In this document: piece by piece, positions 8,821-17,439 of the stretch
How the letters are laid out: each line of letters begins with the position of its first letter
How positions within the stretch are numbered: position 1 is the stretch's first letter
Source: Peribacillus simplex
Lineage (GTDB): Bacteria; Bacillota; Bacilli; Bacillales; DSM-1321
Reading direction: 5' to 3'
NCBI RefSeq assembly: GCF_900156045.1
Contig: NZ_FTMX01000009.1
Location: forward strand, 92,263 to 156,262
DNA: 64,000 bases
Position numbers and translations under genes: made by a program
Notes under the pieces: generated by a model
Seen by the model: the letters and a program-made list of their open reading frames with translations, nothing else
The model's database searches: none
Told to the model about the DNA's origin: nothing

Positions 8821-9225
8821 ATGATGCAAGTACTAGACAGCTATACACAAACCATTTTAAAGGGCGAGGTAATCCGCGGACGGCAAATTGGAAGAACAAT
8901 TGGATTTCCAACAGCCAATCTTCATGTCCAGTCAGAAGTTGAATCCTACCTTCCAAAAGGGGTTTACGGGGTTAAAGTTCATCATGAGAATACGAATTAT
9001 AACGGGGTCATGAACATTGGCATGAGGCCAACTTTTAAAGATGAAAAGGAAGTGCTTTCCTTCGAAGTGCATATCCTGCATTTTAATCAAGAAATTTATG
9101 GTGAACAATTAAAGTTAGACATTTTATTTTTCATTCGTGAAGAACAGGCATTTAACTCGATTGATCAGTTGGTCCAACAGTTACACCTTGATATTGAACA
9201 AGCAAATAAGCGATTTCTTCAATAA
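8821..9225 (+). CDS. ribR (kinase part): Monofunctional riboflavin kinase, RibR N-domain type
   Basis: ATP:riboflavin 5'-phosphotransferase making FMN. The 134 residues are just the flavokinase domain, with the binding motif GRQIGRTIGFPTANL (about 20-34), PKGVYGVKV, GVMNIGMRPTF and the C-terminal FEVHILHF / GEQLKLDILFFIREE. The adenylyltransferase domain of bifunctional RibC/RibF is absent. B. subtilis RibR is a similar stand-alone kinase, but fused to a C-terminal RNA-binding domain. Here that second domain is encoded by the next gene. The start follows TAGGTGA. Its place downstream of a flavin monooxygenase implies local FMN supply. Confidence 0.88.
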   Translation: MMQVLDSYTQTILKGEVIRGRQIGRTIGFPTANLHVQSEVESYLPKGVYGVKVHHENTNYNGVMNIGMRPTFKDEKEVLSFEVHILHFNQEIYGEQLKLDILFFIREEQAFNSIDQLVQQLHLDIEQANKRFLQ

Positions 9226-9270
9226 GGATGAATAGCTTGTTAGTTGACATGTTGAAGGAGTGTTTTAGGA

Positions 9271-9557
9271 TGAAGTTTCAATCTGAAGAACTATTAAATC
9301 TTCCGGATTTGCTGTTTTCAAAGTTTTGTGAGGATCACTATTACATTAATAAAGGGGTTTACAATACCATAGATCGTTGGTTTTATGAACAAGGAGTTAG
9401 CCACATCGTAAAACGGCGAAAAGTGGTTCTTTCTTTTTGTCAAAGCTTTTGTATATCTGGAAATGAGAAAGTAAAGTTCGGTCCCGGAGGACTAACGATA
9501 AAACTGAATCTATTTTGGACACAACATGTGCCACAATTCGATCATCAGGCAATTTAA
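9271..9557 (+). CDS. ribR (regulatory part): RibR-type C-terminal regulatory domain as a separate gene
   Basis: 95-residue protein starting at ATG 9271, with GAAGGAG 8 bases upstream; a longer in-frame start at 9228 lacks a site. From memory, LLNLPDLLFSK, NKGVYNTIDRWFYEQGVSH and KFGPGGLTIKLN match the C-terminal half of B. subtilis RibR, reported to counteract FMN riboswitches on rib mRNA. It follows the kinase gene by 45 bases in another frame, with stops in the kinase frame, so this is a two-gene version rather than a single broken ORF. The alternative is an old fission that is now decaying, but the clean ribosome binding site argues for expression. Confidence 0.65.
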
Positions 9558-9840
9558 AAAATGTTAGTATGGCAAAGAAATGGAGTTTGTCAATGAAGAG
9601 GTTAAAACAGGCTTCATTTGGCAAAGGGTTTAGTTTTCATAAAAAATAGTTAAACGCTTTAGCCTCGCTTACCATCTAGTACGAAAGATTTATGTATTTA
9701 CCTTCTCTAGCTCTTGATATTTGTTATATACTGTTTTTTAGAGAGATTAGCAAAATTTTCAGGCTCACCATCAATGAAATATGAGTATGTCTGTAGATTA
9801 ACCTAACTCAATAGGACGAGTAGAGAGAAGGCGACTAATC

Positions 9841-10614
9841 ATGTTGGAGGAAGAAACAAAAAGTCAAGGGATACAATCCATTGAAGTAGGTATGCAAATA
9901 TTAAAAAAAATTGCCGAAGCAGGAAAGCCACTTTCCATTACGGACATAGCGATATTATGTAACACCTCAAAAAGTAAGTTGCACCGTTACTTAACCAGTT
10001 TTGTTAGAACAGGAATGTTGGAAAAGAATCAGGATGGGAAATATATACTTGGAACGGAAATTATCAGGCTAGGATTAAAAGCCTCACAAAAACTAAAGGT
10101 TACGGAAATTGTTGCTCCACATTTGATGTATCTAAAAGAAGCCTTAAATGAAACAGTCGCACTTGCTGTTTGGGGGCAAAATGGCCCGTTTTTTGTTAGT
10201 TGGGAAGAAAGTAACGGGCCTGTGAATATAGGTATCAAAGTAGGCTCACAGGTCAGTATAACCCAAAGTGCGGCTGGACTAATATTTGCCGCATTCTTAC
10301 CAAACAAGGTGACTGAAAAAAAAATCAATCAAGAACTAAATAAATTTTCCATCGAACTAGAAAAATTCCAAAGTACAATTGATTTTATCAAAGCAAATAA
10401 GTACGCCTATGTCAAAGGCACCACAATTACTGGTATAAGTGCAATAGCTTCTCCTATTTTTGATCGATCATCTAAGCTAGTTGCCACACTCACAATTGTG
10501 GGTCTTGAAAATTCATTAGATACATCTGAAAATTCGAAAGCTGTCAATATATTAAAAGAAAGATCAGCGATGATTTCTGAATTTTTAGGTTGGAACGGTA
10601 TTTTCATAAAATAA
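9841..10614 (+). CDS. IclR-family transcriptional regulator
   Basis: 257 residues: N-terminal winged helix (about 12-75, with SITDIAILCNTSKSKLHRYLTSFVRTGMLEK) and the C-terminal IclR effector domain (about 90-250, with LKEALNETVALAVWG and GITGISAIASPIFD). IclR proteins commonly control aromatic and organic acid catabolism. It stands at the right edge of the flavin-oxidation module, between the RibR genes and an IS6 relic, and is the likely regulator of the divergent promoters at 7.1-7.6 kb. Effector unknown. Confidence 0.9.
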   Translation: MLEEETKSQGIQSIEVGMQILKKIAEAGKPLSITDIAILCNTSKSKLHRYLTSFVRTGMLEKNQDGKYILGTEIIRLGLKASQKLKVTEIVAPHLMYLKEALNETVALAVWGQNGPFFVSWEESNGPVNIGIKVGSQVSITQSAAGLIFAAFLPNKVTEKKINQELNKFSIELEKFQSTIDFIKANKYAYVKGTTITGISAIASPIFDRSSKLVATLTIVGLENSLDTSENSKAVNILKERSAMISEFLGWNGIFIK

Positions 10615-10643
10615 GGGATGAAAAGGCCACACACAATGTGAGG

Positions 10644-11044
10644 GGTTCTGGTGCAAAAATAATTCGCTAGAACCATAGAACAGCAATATCCTATTAACCT
10701 TGAGATTAAGCAGCTAACCTAAATAACTTATGAATGACTTCAACCTCATTTTGGGCAGAGTTCACCTTTTGGTGAAGTTGCCCTTTTTTTATCATATGCA
10801 TAGCTTCGATGCCTCTCAAAATCAAGGTAGCTGTACGAAATGATTTCATTCCTAACATGGAACGAACTCTCTTATTTATAAAACGGTGATCCTGTTCCAC
10901 GATATTGTTGAGATATTTTCGTTGTATATATGTTCCCAATGTTGCTGGCGTCAGGATTGATGATGATCTATATATTACTGAGACGGGCTGTGAAGTATTG
11001 ACGAAATATCCTAAAAATTTGCAAATCATACGATGATTTAACAA
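10644..11044 (-). mobile_element. IS6-family insertion sequence relic, copy 2
   Basis: Truncated IS6/IS26-type element. The left edge has the terminal-repeat-like GGTTCTGGTGCAAAAAT (10644-10660), close to the IS6-family end. The minus-strand frame 10706-11044 encodes the C-terminal third of the DDE transposase: [37 protein letters not shown] and GIEAMHMIKKGQLHQ. The catalytic E of the DDE triad would lie nearby, but the helix-turn-helix and first catalytic Asp are missing and the first ~37 codons of the open frame do not look like transposase. Non-functional. Confidence 0.85.
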
Positions 11045-11136
11045 AAATTTTAAGGTTATTTATTTTAATAATCACAAACACGCATAACCCCATCCTCATT
11101 TTCAGACGGGGTTAAAATATAGTTGTTACATACCAG

Positions 11137-11172
11137 TGATCTTCCACCATCGCTCCCGAGTGTGGAAGATCA
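11137..11172. terminator. Stem-loop in an otherwise featureless 600-base gap
   Basis: TGATCTTCCAC and GTGGAAGATCA form a perfect 11-bp stem with a 14-base loop. A weaker AACCCCATC/GACGGGGTT hairpin precedes it near 11085-11112. No gene was found between 11045 and 11656; the rest of the gap is AT-rich and holds nothing I can name. Confidence 0.45.
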
Positions 11173-11656
11173 TTACTATTCCTTAAAGAAATACATCACT
11201 TTATTATATAAAACAAACACAAAGCACCACTTCTTTTTGAACCAGATCCATATCCTGACCCTTTAGTTAAATAAGAAATTTAAAAAAACAGTGCGATTTT
11301 TTGTATCTGTTTTACTAAAATTTTAAAAGGTGTGTAATCTTCCTGTGTATAAAAGTCTTAAATCTTTTACATTATAAATTACAGACTAACTTTTAGATTG
11401 TTTTATAAGAAAAAATAAGCTCCGTTCTTTTCTTCATTTCTATCAAATTACAAAAAATTAGATTAATAAGCAATCCCAATTGTTGGTTGGCACTGCGGCC
11501 AAAATACACTGATTCTTGATCTGTCCCCTTCATAAGAGAATTTATTTAGAACAAATTTTAAGGCTTCTATTTGACTAATAAAAGAAATCTGTAGTGGATC
11601 ATTCTTAAAAAAACTCTTTCAATTTATGCTAGTTCTATGTATGGTCTAATTAGGAG

Positions 11657-11860
11657 GTGATTTATGGTGAAAGAAAAAGTTCCCTATACGATAAATTACC
11701 GTTAGAATTGTTGGCGGGGTTTTATTTTGAAATAAATAAGAACATTGAAAAGGGAATCTTGTCTGATGCCATGTATCATGAAATTAGATTAATGGAACAA
11801 TCAGCATTAAAAAGAGGAATCTCACTTGAATGCCTACAGGATAACGGATCACGTATTTGA
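11657..11860 (+). CDS. Small protein of unknown function, start probably frameshifted
   Basis: 67 codons in frame with a GTG at 11657. The body (YDKLPLELLAGFYFEINKN, SDAMYHEIRLMEQSALKRG) is helical and resembles small uncharacterised Bacillus proteins I have seen, but I cannot name the family. The best ribosome binding site (TAGGAGG, 11651-11657) points instead at the ATG at 11664, whose frame stops after 13 codons. One extra A in the following A5 run would join that start to the body. It is therefore either a GTG-started gene with poor spacing, or a recent pseudogene or sequencing error. Confidence 0.45.
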   Translation: MIYGERKSSLYDKLPLELLAGFYFEINKNIEKGILSDAMYHEIRLMEQSALKRGISLECLQDNGSRI

Positions 11861-11965
11861 AGCTGAGAAACTACTAAGAGGAACAGCCATGCAACACTAA
11901 ATCGAAGGATAAGAAGTCCAATCATCATATGGGATTCGAAATTTATTTTCTAGTAATCATTGGAA

Positions 11966-11981
11966 ATGTAAGCGCTTTCTG
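11966..11981. promoter_or_regulatory. Candidate CcpA cre box with a TATAAT box beside it
   Basis: ATGTAAGCGCTTTCTG matches the cre core (TGTAAGCGCTTTCT). A perfect -10 TATAAT follows at 11983-11988. CcpA bound here would overlap the promoter of the candidate RNA downstream. Confidence 0.5.
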
Positions 11982-11991
11982 TTATAATGAA

Positions 11992-12153
11992 AATGGGTTG
12001 GATGGCATGTGTGGCCGTCATAGTATCTGGCGTAGGTGGGGCCGATACCGGGAGAGGACTTAGAGAACATAACTTTTTTTAGCTGAATAAAATCATACAT
12101 AAACAATAAAAGTGAAAGACGATAGACCCTTTGGCTCCCAAGGGGTCTATTTT
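11992..12153 (+). ncRNA. Candidate structured non-coding RNA (about 160 nt)
   Basis: Downstream of the TATAAT at 11983 lies a G-rich, non-coding stretch that can fold into two hairpins: GATGGC/GCCGTC around 12000-12020, and GTATC-GGC/GCC-GATAC around 12030-12055 with a G-rich loop. It ends at a strong terminator at 12122-12149 (TAGACCCTTTGG and CCAAGGGGTCTA with a 3-base loop, then ATTTT). No ORF or Shine-Dalgarno is evident. It does not match any riboswitch or sRNA I can recall. It could be a small regulatory RNA under CcpA control. Confidence 0.4.
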
Positions 12154-12184
12154 GATGTAACTTCCTCTAATGGTGATGTGATTT

Positions 12185-12285
12185 TTAAAAAAAATAATTT
12201 AATCGATAAGAGAGAATTGCTCCTAGAGCGAAAGCTAGGCCTATTATAATGAAGGATGTTTTTTCAAAAGAAACAGACCGACAGC
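12185..12285 (-). pseudogene. Relic of a membrane protein C-terminus
   Basis: The minus strand encodes SVSFEKTSFIIIGLAFALG followed by AILSYRLNYFF and a stop, one hydrophobic helix with no start codon or upstream gene. It looks like the tail of a lost transporter or permease and cannot be assigned further. Confidence 0.3.
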
Positions 12286-12353
12286 CGATCTTTCATATTT
12301 GCCCTTTAACTGAACTTCACTTGTTGGTTGAAAGAATTTTCAGAATTTAGATA

Positions 12354-12406
12354 TTGTAATTTATCAGAATAGTTAGTATTATTATACCTAACTAAATTAG
12401 TTAGGT
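12354..12406 (+). promoter_or_regulatory. Promoter and 21-bp palindromic operator of the TetR/permease operon
   Basis: TTGTAA (12354-12359) and TATTAT (12377-12382) are spaced 17 bases apart. ACCTAACTAA and TTAGTTAGGT form a perfect inverted repeat around a single A (12386-12406), just downstream of the -10 and just before the TetR ribosome binding site. The position fits autorepression by the TetR protein encoded immediately downstream. Confidence 0.75.
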
Positions 12407-12415
12407 GGTATGTTG

Positions 12416-13057
12416 ATGACGAAAAATAAAATTAAAGAGGTTGCTTACAAGCAATTAGCTGAGAAAGGCTATGAGCGTGCAACTCTTTCAAGCATTGCTA
12501 AAGAGGTGGGTATTAAAACGCCGTCCATTTATGCTTTTTATAAAAGTAAAGAAGATTTATTTATGGCTGTATATAAGGATCTGTTGCAAGATAATCACCG
12601 TCACATAAAAAGTTCCATTGACAATCTAACAAATGGAACGGTAAAAGAAAAGCTCTATCAAATATTAGAAGCGATATGTCATTATCATTTAAGTCAACCT
12701 GAGAAAACGACAGCCTATATGAAATTTACCTTTTTCCTTCCTCCGACTTTAAACGATGAAGTAAAAGAAACGTTTAGCGAGATGGAAGAGGTTCTTGGTG
12801 GGATGCTTGAAAGTATCTTTTCGGAGGGAATTAGGCAGGGGGTGTTAAAAAATCAACCTATTGATGATTTAATTGCCTCCTTTCTATGTTTAATGGACGG
12901 GATCTTTTTGGAATTGCTCTATTATCAGCACCAGGAAGACAAATTTAAAAGACGGGTAGAGCAAACCTGGAGCATTTATTGGAATGGAATTTATAACGAT
13001 CATGAAAAAGCAGTTTACTTTAATGAAAGTAAAAAAACAAATTGTGACAATAAATAG
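12416..13057 (+). CDS. TetR/AcrR-family transcriptional regulator
   Basis: 213-residue repressor starting at ATG 12416 (TTAGGTGG 7 bases upstream; the ATG at 12410 is too close). The N-terminal helix-turn-helix (about 1-50: AEKGYERATLSSIAKEVGIK, SIYAFYKSKEDLFMAVY) is canonical. The C-terminal ligand domain is all-helical with a TetR_C-like hydrophobic stretch. It is the first gene of an operon with an NCS1 permease, DUF917 and hydantoinase genes, with a palindromic operator over its promoter, so it probably controls that pathway in response to the substrate. Confidence 0.9.
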   Translation: MTKNKIKEVAYKQLAEKGYERATLSSIAKEVGIKTPSIYAFYKSKEDLFMAVYKDLLQDNHRHIKSSIDNLTNGTVKEKLYQILEAICHYHLSQPEKTTAYMKFTFFLPPTLNDEVKETFSEMEEVLGGMLESIFSEGIRQGVLKNQPIDDLIASFLCLMDGIFLELLYYQHQEDKFKRRVEQTWSIYWNGIYNDHEKAVYFNESKKTNCDNK

Positions 13058-13069
13058 GGGGCTGCGTCC

Positions 13070-14404
13070 ATGAAAGAGGAAAAAGTTACTTCAGATTTTG
13101 CACGTGAGGCTGTACCAAAGGAATTGCGAAGGTCATGGTTTTCGATGTTTTCGGTATTAGTCGCTATCGGGGTAGACTTATCTGCGGTGATTTTAGGCGC
13201 GGAATTAGCGAATGGGATGCCGGTAAATCAAGCGATTTTATCGGTTTGTGTCGGTTCGCTCATTCTTTCTATATTATGTACGATTTGTGCGATTGTCGGA
13301 TCTTCCACCAATCTTTCTACAGCAATGATTACAAAGTATGTATTTGGAAAATACGGTGCTCAAGTGTTTTCTATTGTCCTCGGAATATCTTTACTTGGTT
13401 GGTTTGGGGTACAAGTGGGCTTTTTTGCTACCAATGCGCACACAGTTTTACAAGACTCCTTTCACTTATCCATCAACGTTAAACTCCTTTCTTTAATTGG
13501 CGGTTTACTGATGATGACGACTGCTATTTTTGGGTACCGGGCTATTGAGAAATTAAGCGTATGGTCTGTGCCACTATTATTAGGATTAATGCTGTTCACC
13601 TTATATTTAACGTTGAAAAATTATTCAATACCCGTAAGTATTCCAAAAGCAGGAGGATTTACGTTTGGCAGTGCAATCTCGCTTGTTATTAGTATCTTCA
13701 TTGTTGGAGCAACGGTGCAGCCTGATATTTCTCGTTGGGCAAAAAGTAAAAAGGATGCAGTCATTGCTACATTTTTCGGAATTTTTATTGGAAACAGCTT
13801 CATGATTATCCTTGCCATTTTAATGTCAAAGGCAATGGGAACTGATGATATGATGAAAATTTTTATCACGCTTGGGCTGGCGATTCCAGGAATACTCGTA
13901 TTAACGCTCGCACAATGGACGACGAATACGTCGAATTTATACTCTTCTTCGCTAGGTTTTTCGATAGTTTTCACGAAAATTCCGAAAGAATGGTTAACGA
14001 TTATTTTAGGAATCATTTCAACAATCCTGGCAGTTCTCGGTATTTATGATCAATTTATTTCATTTTTAAATATTTTGGCGATTATAATTGCACCGATTGG
14101 TGGTATTTATGTAGCTGAATACTTTTTTGTCAAAACAGAGTTCCAACGCTATGACCAACATTTAGAGGCAAAGGCAGTCGTAACGCGTTCGATCATTGCC
14201 TGGGTTGTTGGAATGCTGATTACTTATTTGACAACTGCACAGCCGTCAGGATTAGCTTTATTTTCCCTTACAAGCGTCTCTGCACTTGATGGCGTTTTAA
14301 GTGGATTTATTGTACAAGCGGTGTTAGGAAAACTATTGAAACAAAAGGATTCGTTTCAACAAGTAACGATCGACAAAAAAGAAAATGAGGAGTTTGGACA
14401 ATGA
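13070..14404 (+). CDS. NCS1-family cytosine/purine/hydantoin permease
   Basis: 444-residue, 12-helix transporter of the nucleobase:cation symporter-1 family (CodB type). The family features are the N-terminal PKELRRSWFSMF, GWFGVQVGFFATNAHTVL in helix 3 and VGATVQPDISRWAKSKKDA in helix 6. NCS1 members carry cytosine, purines, allantoin or hydantoins. The downstream DUF917 and hydantoinase genes favour a hydantoin-like ring. The stop overlaps the next start as ATGA. GGGGG precedes the ATG. Confidence 0.9.
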   Translation: MKEEKVTSDFAREAVPKELRRSWFSMFSVLVAIGVDLSAVILGAELANGMPVNQAILSVCVGSLILSILCTICAIVGSSTNLSTAMITKYVFGKYGAQVFSIVLGISLLGWFGVQVGFFATNAHTVLQDSFHLSINVKLLSLIGGLLMMTTAIFGYRAIEKLSVWSVPLLLGLMLFTLYLTLKNYSIPVSIPKAGGFTFGSAISLVISIFIVGATVQPDISRWAKSKKDAVIATFFGIFIGNSFMIILAILMSKAMGTDDMMKIFITLGLAIPGILVLTLAQWTTNTSNLYSSSLGFSIVFTKIPKEWLTIILGIISTILAVLGIYDQFISFLNILAIIIAPIGGIYVAEYFFVKTEFQRYDQHLEAKAVVTRSIIAWVVGMLITYLTTAQPSGLALFSLTSVSALDGVLSGFIVQAVLGKLLKQKDSFQQVTIDKKENEEFGQ

Positions 14405-15489
14405 GATATATAGATGAACAGACAGTTGAAAAAATCGCATTAGGTGCAGCCGTTTTAGGAACAGGCGGCGGTGGAGATCCTTATATTGGGAAATTGATGG
14501 CGAAAGAAGCCATTAGAAAATATGGACCTGTTAAGTTAATTTCATTAGATGAATTAGAGGATGACCAATTGGTAGTAACTGTATCTGGTATGGGTGCCCC
14601 AACTGTCGCAATTGAAAAAATACCGTCAGAACATGAAATGACAGCACCATTGGAAATGCTAGAAAAAGTGCTGGGGAGAAAAGTCGATGTGGTAATGCCA
14701 ATTGAAGTAGGGGGGATCAACTCTTTATTTCCAATTATTGCTGCTGCTAAAAAAGGTTTGCCAATGTTAGATGCGGATGCGATGGGGCGTGCGTTTCCAG
14801 AAGCACAAATGGTCACCTTCTATTTGGACGGTTTTGACCCATCACCTGTTACAATGGCTGATGAGAAAGGAAACACGGTCGTGCTGTATCCTCAAGATGG
14901 AGTGTGGACAGAACGATTAGCACGTGCTCTCACGATTGAAATGGGAGGAAGCTCATCCGTTTGTGAATATAGTCTGTTTGGAAAGGATGTCAAGACGTCA
15001 GTTATTCCTGATACACTTTCTTTGGTTGAACGAATAGGTGAATATTTGTTAGATAATCAAGTGAAAGAACAAATAGGAATCAATAAAATGTTAGAGGAAT
15101 TAAATGGATATTGTTTGTTTGAAGGCAAAATTGCAGACATTGAACGGAGGCTTAGTGGAGGCTTTACAAGAGGTAGTGCAAAGTTGGAAGGTAGTCGTAA
15201 TGACCAAGGGAAAACATTTTCCATCTATTTTCAAAACGAGCATTTAGTAGCGAAAGAAGGCGAGCATTTATTATGTTCTACACCAGATTTGATTGCTGTT
15301 TTAGATGCTGAAACGGGTTTCCCTATTACAACAGAAAGAATGAAATATGGTACACGTGTTGTAGTCGTTGCATTTCCTTGCCATGATAAATGGAGAACGC
15401 CAAAGGGAATTGAAACAGCGGGACCTCGTTATTTTGGGTACGATTTTGACTATCAACCAGTAGAAGTTCTACAGAAGGAGAGAAGATAA
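14401..15489 (+). CDS. DUF917 family protein (S-methyl-thiohydantoin desulfurase-like)
   Basis: 362 residues; recognised by VLGTGGGGDPYIGK (about 19-32), VSGMGAPTVAIEKIP, PIEVGGINSLFPI and DADAMGRAFPEAQMVTF. DUF917 proteins accompany hydantoinase/oxoprolinase A proteins, sometimes fused to them. Some act on methylthiohydantoin, others are probably accessory subunits. It overlaps the permease by 4 bases and the hydantoinase gene by 1 base, a tight cotranslated arrangement. The exact reaction is inferred from the family only. Confidence 0.88.
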   Translation: MRYIDEQTVEKIALGAAVLGTGGGGDPYIGKLMAKEAIRKYGPVKLISLDELEDDQLVVTVSGMGAPTVAIEKIPSEHEMTAPLEMLEKVLGRKVDVVMPIEVGGINSLFPIIAAAKKGLPMLDADAMGRAFPEAQMVTFYLDGFDPSPVTMADEKGNTVVLYPQDGVWTERLARALTIEMGGSSSVCEYSLFGKDVKTSVIPDTLSLVERIGEYLLDNQVKEQIGINKMLEELNGYCLFEGKIADIERRLSGGFTRGSAKLEGSRNDQGKTFSIYFQNEHLVAKEGEHLLCSTPDLIAVLDAETGFPITTERMKYGTRVVVVAFPCHDKWRTPKGIETAGPRYFGYDFDYQPVEVLQKERR

Positions 15490-17054
15490 TGTATCGCTTA
15501 GGAGTAGATGTTGGAGGAACTAATACAGATGCAGCTTTACTAGACGAACGTTTACAAGTTATTCATGCGGTTAAAGTACCAACTACAAAAGATGTAGAAA
15601 GTGGGATCTTTGAAGCCATCGCAAAAGTGGTACAAGAAAGCAGAATAGAGCCTAGTGATATTGGATATGCCATGCTTGGGACAACCCATTGTACGAATGC
15701 TATTGTTGAGCGTAAACGTCTAAATAAAGTAGGTGTTATTCGAATTGGGAAACCTGCTACAACAGCTATCCCTCCGTTTACAGATTGGCCACAAGATTTA
15801 AGGGAAGAAATTGAAGGAGCTTCCACTATTGTTTCTGGTGGCTATGAATTCGATGGACGATTGATTTCTGAGATAAATAGAGAAGAAGTGTTGAAATTTT
15901 GCACAGAAATAAAGGGGAGTGTAGAAAGTATTGCTATTTCGGGTGTGTTTGCTCCTGTAAATAAAGAACAAGAAGAAAATGTTGTGAACTGGGTAAAAGA
16001 AGAGCTTGGAAATATCCCAATTTCTCTTTCTAATGAAATTGGGAGTATCGGTTTACTAGAACGTGAAAATGCCACTATTTTAAATGCAGCCTTAATGACA
16101 ACAGGTCAAATGGTTATTAATGGATTTTCTAAGGCATTAAGTAATCTCGATATTAAAGCGGAAATGTTTTTCAGTCAAAATGATGGGACATTAATGAATG
16201 CGGCTTATGCCCTTCGTTATCCGATTCTGACCATGGGGTGCGGTCCAACAAACTCTATTCGAGGTTCAGCCCATTTATCAGGATTAAAGGATGCCATTGT
16301 ACTTGATGTTGGAGGAACAACAAGTGATCTTGGTGTATTAACAAGAGGATTTCCAAGACAGTCTTCTTTAGCTGTAACCATTGGTGGTGTGAATACTAAT
16401 TTTAGAATGCCTGATATTTTATCAATTGGGCTGGGCGGTGGAACTCGCATTTTTGGATTAGACGAAAATTTTACGATTGGACCGGAGAGTGTAGGCTATG
16501 AGATTACCAGAAAAGCACTTCTTTTCGGTGGAGATGTATTAACTACTTCAGATGTTGTGACGCGTTTAGGACATGCTTTTGAGGATAAAGCAATGCAGGT
16601 TGACCAATTATCAATAGAGTTTTGTAATAATGTATATAAAAAAATGACAGATATGTTAGAGGATGCAATTGATCAAATGAAAACGAGCTCAAAAGAAGTA
16701 CCACTTATTTTATCAGGTGGCGGGAGCATTATTGTTTCGAATTCTTTGAAAGGGGTTTCAGAGGTCGTTAGGCCAAAACATTTTGAGGCCGCAAATGCAA
16801 TTGGAGCTGCACTTGGTCAAATTAGTGGTGAAGTTGAAAAGGTTTATAGTTTAGAAGGAATTTCCCGTGAAGATGCTATCCATCATGCTAAAAAGTTAGC
16901 TACTGAGGAGGCAATAAAGGCGGGAGCAAACAATGCCACTATATCGGTGGTTTCTGTGGAAGATATACCACTTTCGTATTTACCTGGAAATGCATTACTA
17001 ATTAAAGTAAAAGTAGTCGGCGACTTAGTTGGTTCTGGTGTGAATATCACTTAA
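15489..17054 (+). CDS. Hydantoinase/oxoprolinase family protein (HyuA type)
   Basis: 521-residue ASKHA-fold ATPase of the hydantoinase A/5-oxoprolinase family, which opens cyclic amides with ATP. It has the N-terminal RLGVDVGGTNTDAALLD phosphate loop, MLGTTHCTNAIVERK, and the hydantoinase_A core GCGPTNSIRGSAHLSG, DVGGTTSDLGVL and LGLGGGTRI-like SIGLGGGTRIFG. No HyuB (subunit B) gene follows, so the DUF917 protein may be its partner. Last gene of the TetR operon. Confidence 0.9.
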   Translation: MYRLGVDVGGTNTDAALLDERLQVIHAVKVPTTKDVESGIFEAIAKVVQESRIEPSDIGYAMLGTTHCTNAIVERKRLNKVGVIRIGKPATTAIPPFTDWPQDLREEIEGASTIVSGGYEFDGRLISEINREEVLKFCTEIKGSVESIAISGVFAPVNKEQEENVVNWVKEELGNIPISLSNEIGSIGLLERENATILNAALMTTGQMVINGFSKALSNLDIKAEMFFSQNDGTLMNAAYALRYPILTMGCGPTNSIRGSAHLSGLKDAIVLDVGGTTSDLGVLTRGFPRQSSLAVTIGGVNTNFRMPDILSIGLGGGTRIFGLDENFTIGPESVGYEITRKALLFGGDVLTTSDVVTRLGHAFEDKAMQVDQLSIEFCNNVYKKMTDMLEDAIDQMKTSSKEVPLILSGGGSIIVSNSLKGVSEVVRPKHFEAANAIGAALGQISGEVEKVYSLEGISREDAIHHAKKLATEEAIKAGANNATISVVSVEDIPLSYLPGNALLIKVKVVGDLVGSGVNIT

Positions 17055-17439
17055 AAAAGTCACAGTCTTATCTTTAAGAAAATTAAGAAGGAACTTATCG
17101 ATTTTTATAAATTGAAAGATTGGTAGTGTTACTAGAAACAAAAGTACTGAACCACATAAACAACGACTGAATTGAGTAGAAGATCACTTAAAAACGAATT
17201 ATCCTGATTTTGATGTTAAAGTGCGTGGTTAGGAAGAATGGAGAGTTCTAAAAAGGAGTTGAAAGGGAGAAATAATATTGATTCAAAAGTTAAGCGAAGA
17301 ATTATTAATTAATACCTAGCTTAAAGCAAAAAAAATAGAAATTAATCTCAGTTTTATATCGTTATTAACCACATGTTTAACAATTGGAAAAAACTCTTAT
17401 GGCTGGAGTGATCAGCTTATCCTTGCTGGCTTGGCAAAG
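17055..17439. other. Decayed gap without an intact gene
   Basis: About 385 bases with only short broken frames, for example DHLKTNYPDFDVKVRG then a stop near 17184-17231, and a ribosome-binding-like AAAGGGAG followed by a 12-codon frame near 17270-17320. It probably holds remains of another catabolic gene. Nothing can be named. Confidence 0.35.

Noticed and set aside
9397..9624. Minus-strand ORF opposite the RibR regulatory gene
   Set aside because: Antisense shadow; the plus strand carries recognisable RibR-like sequence.
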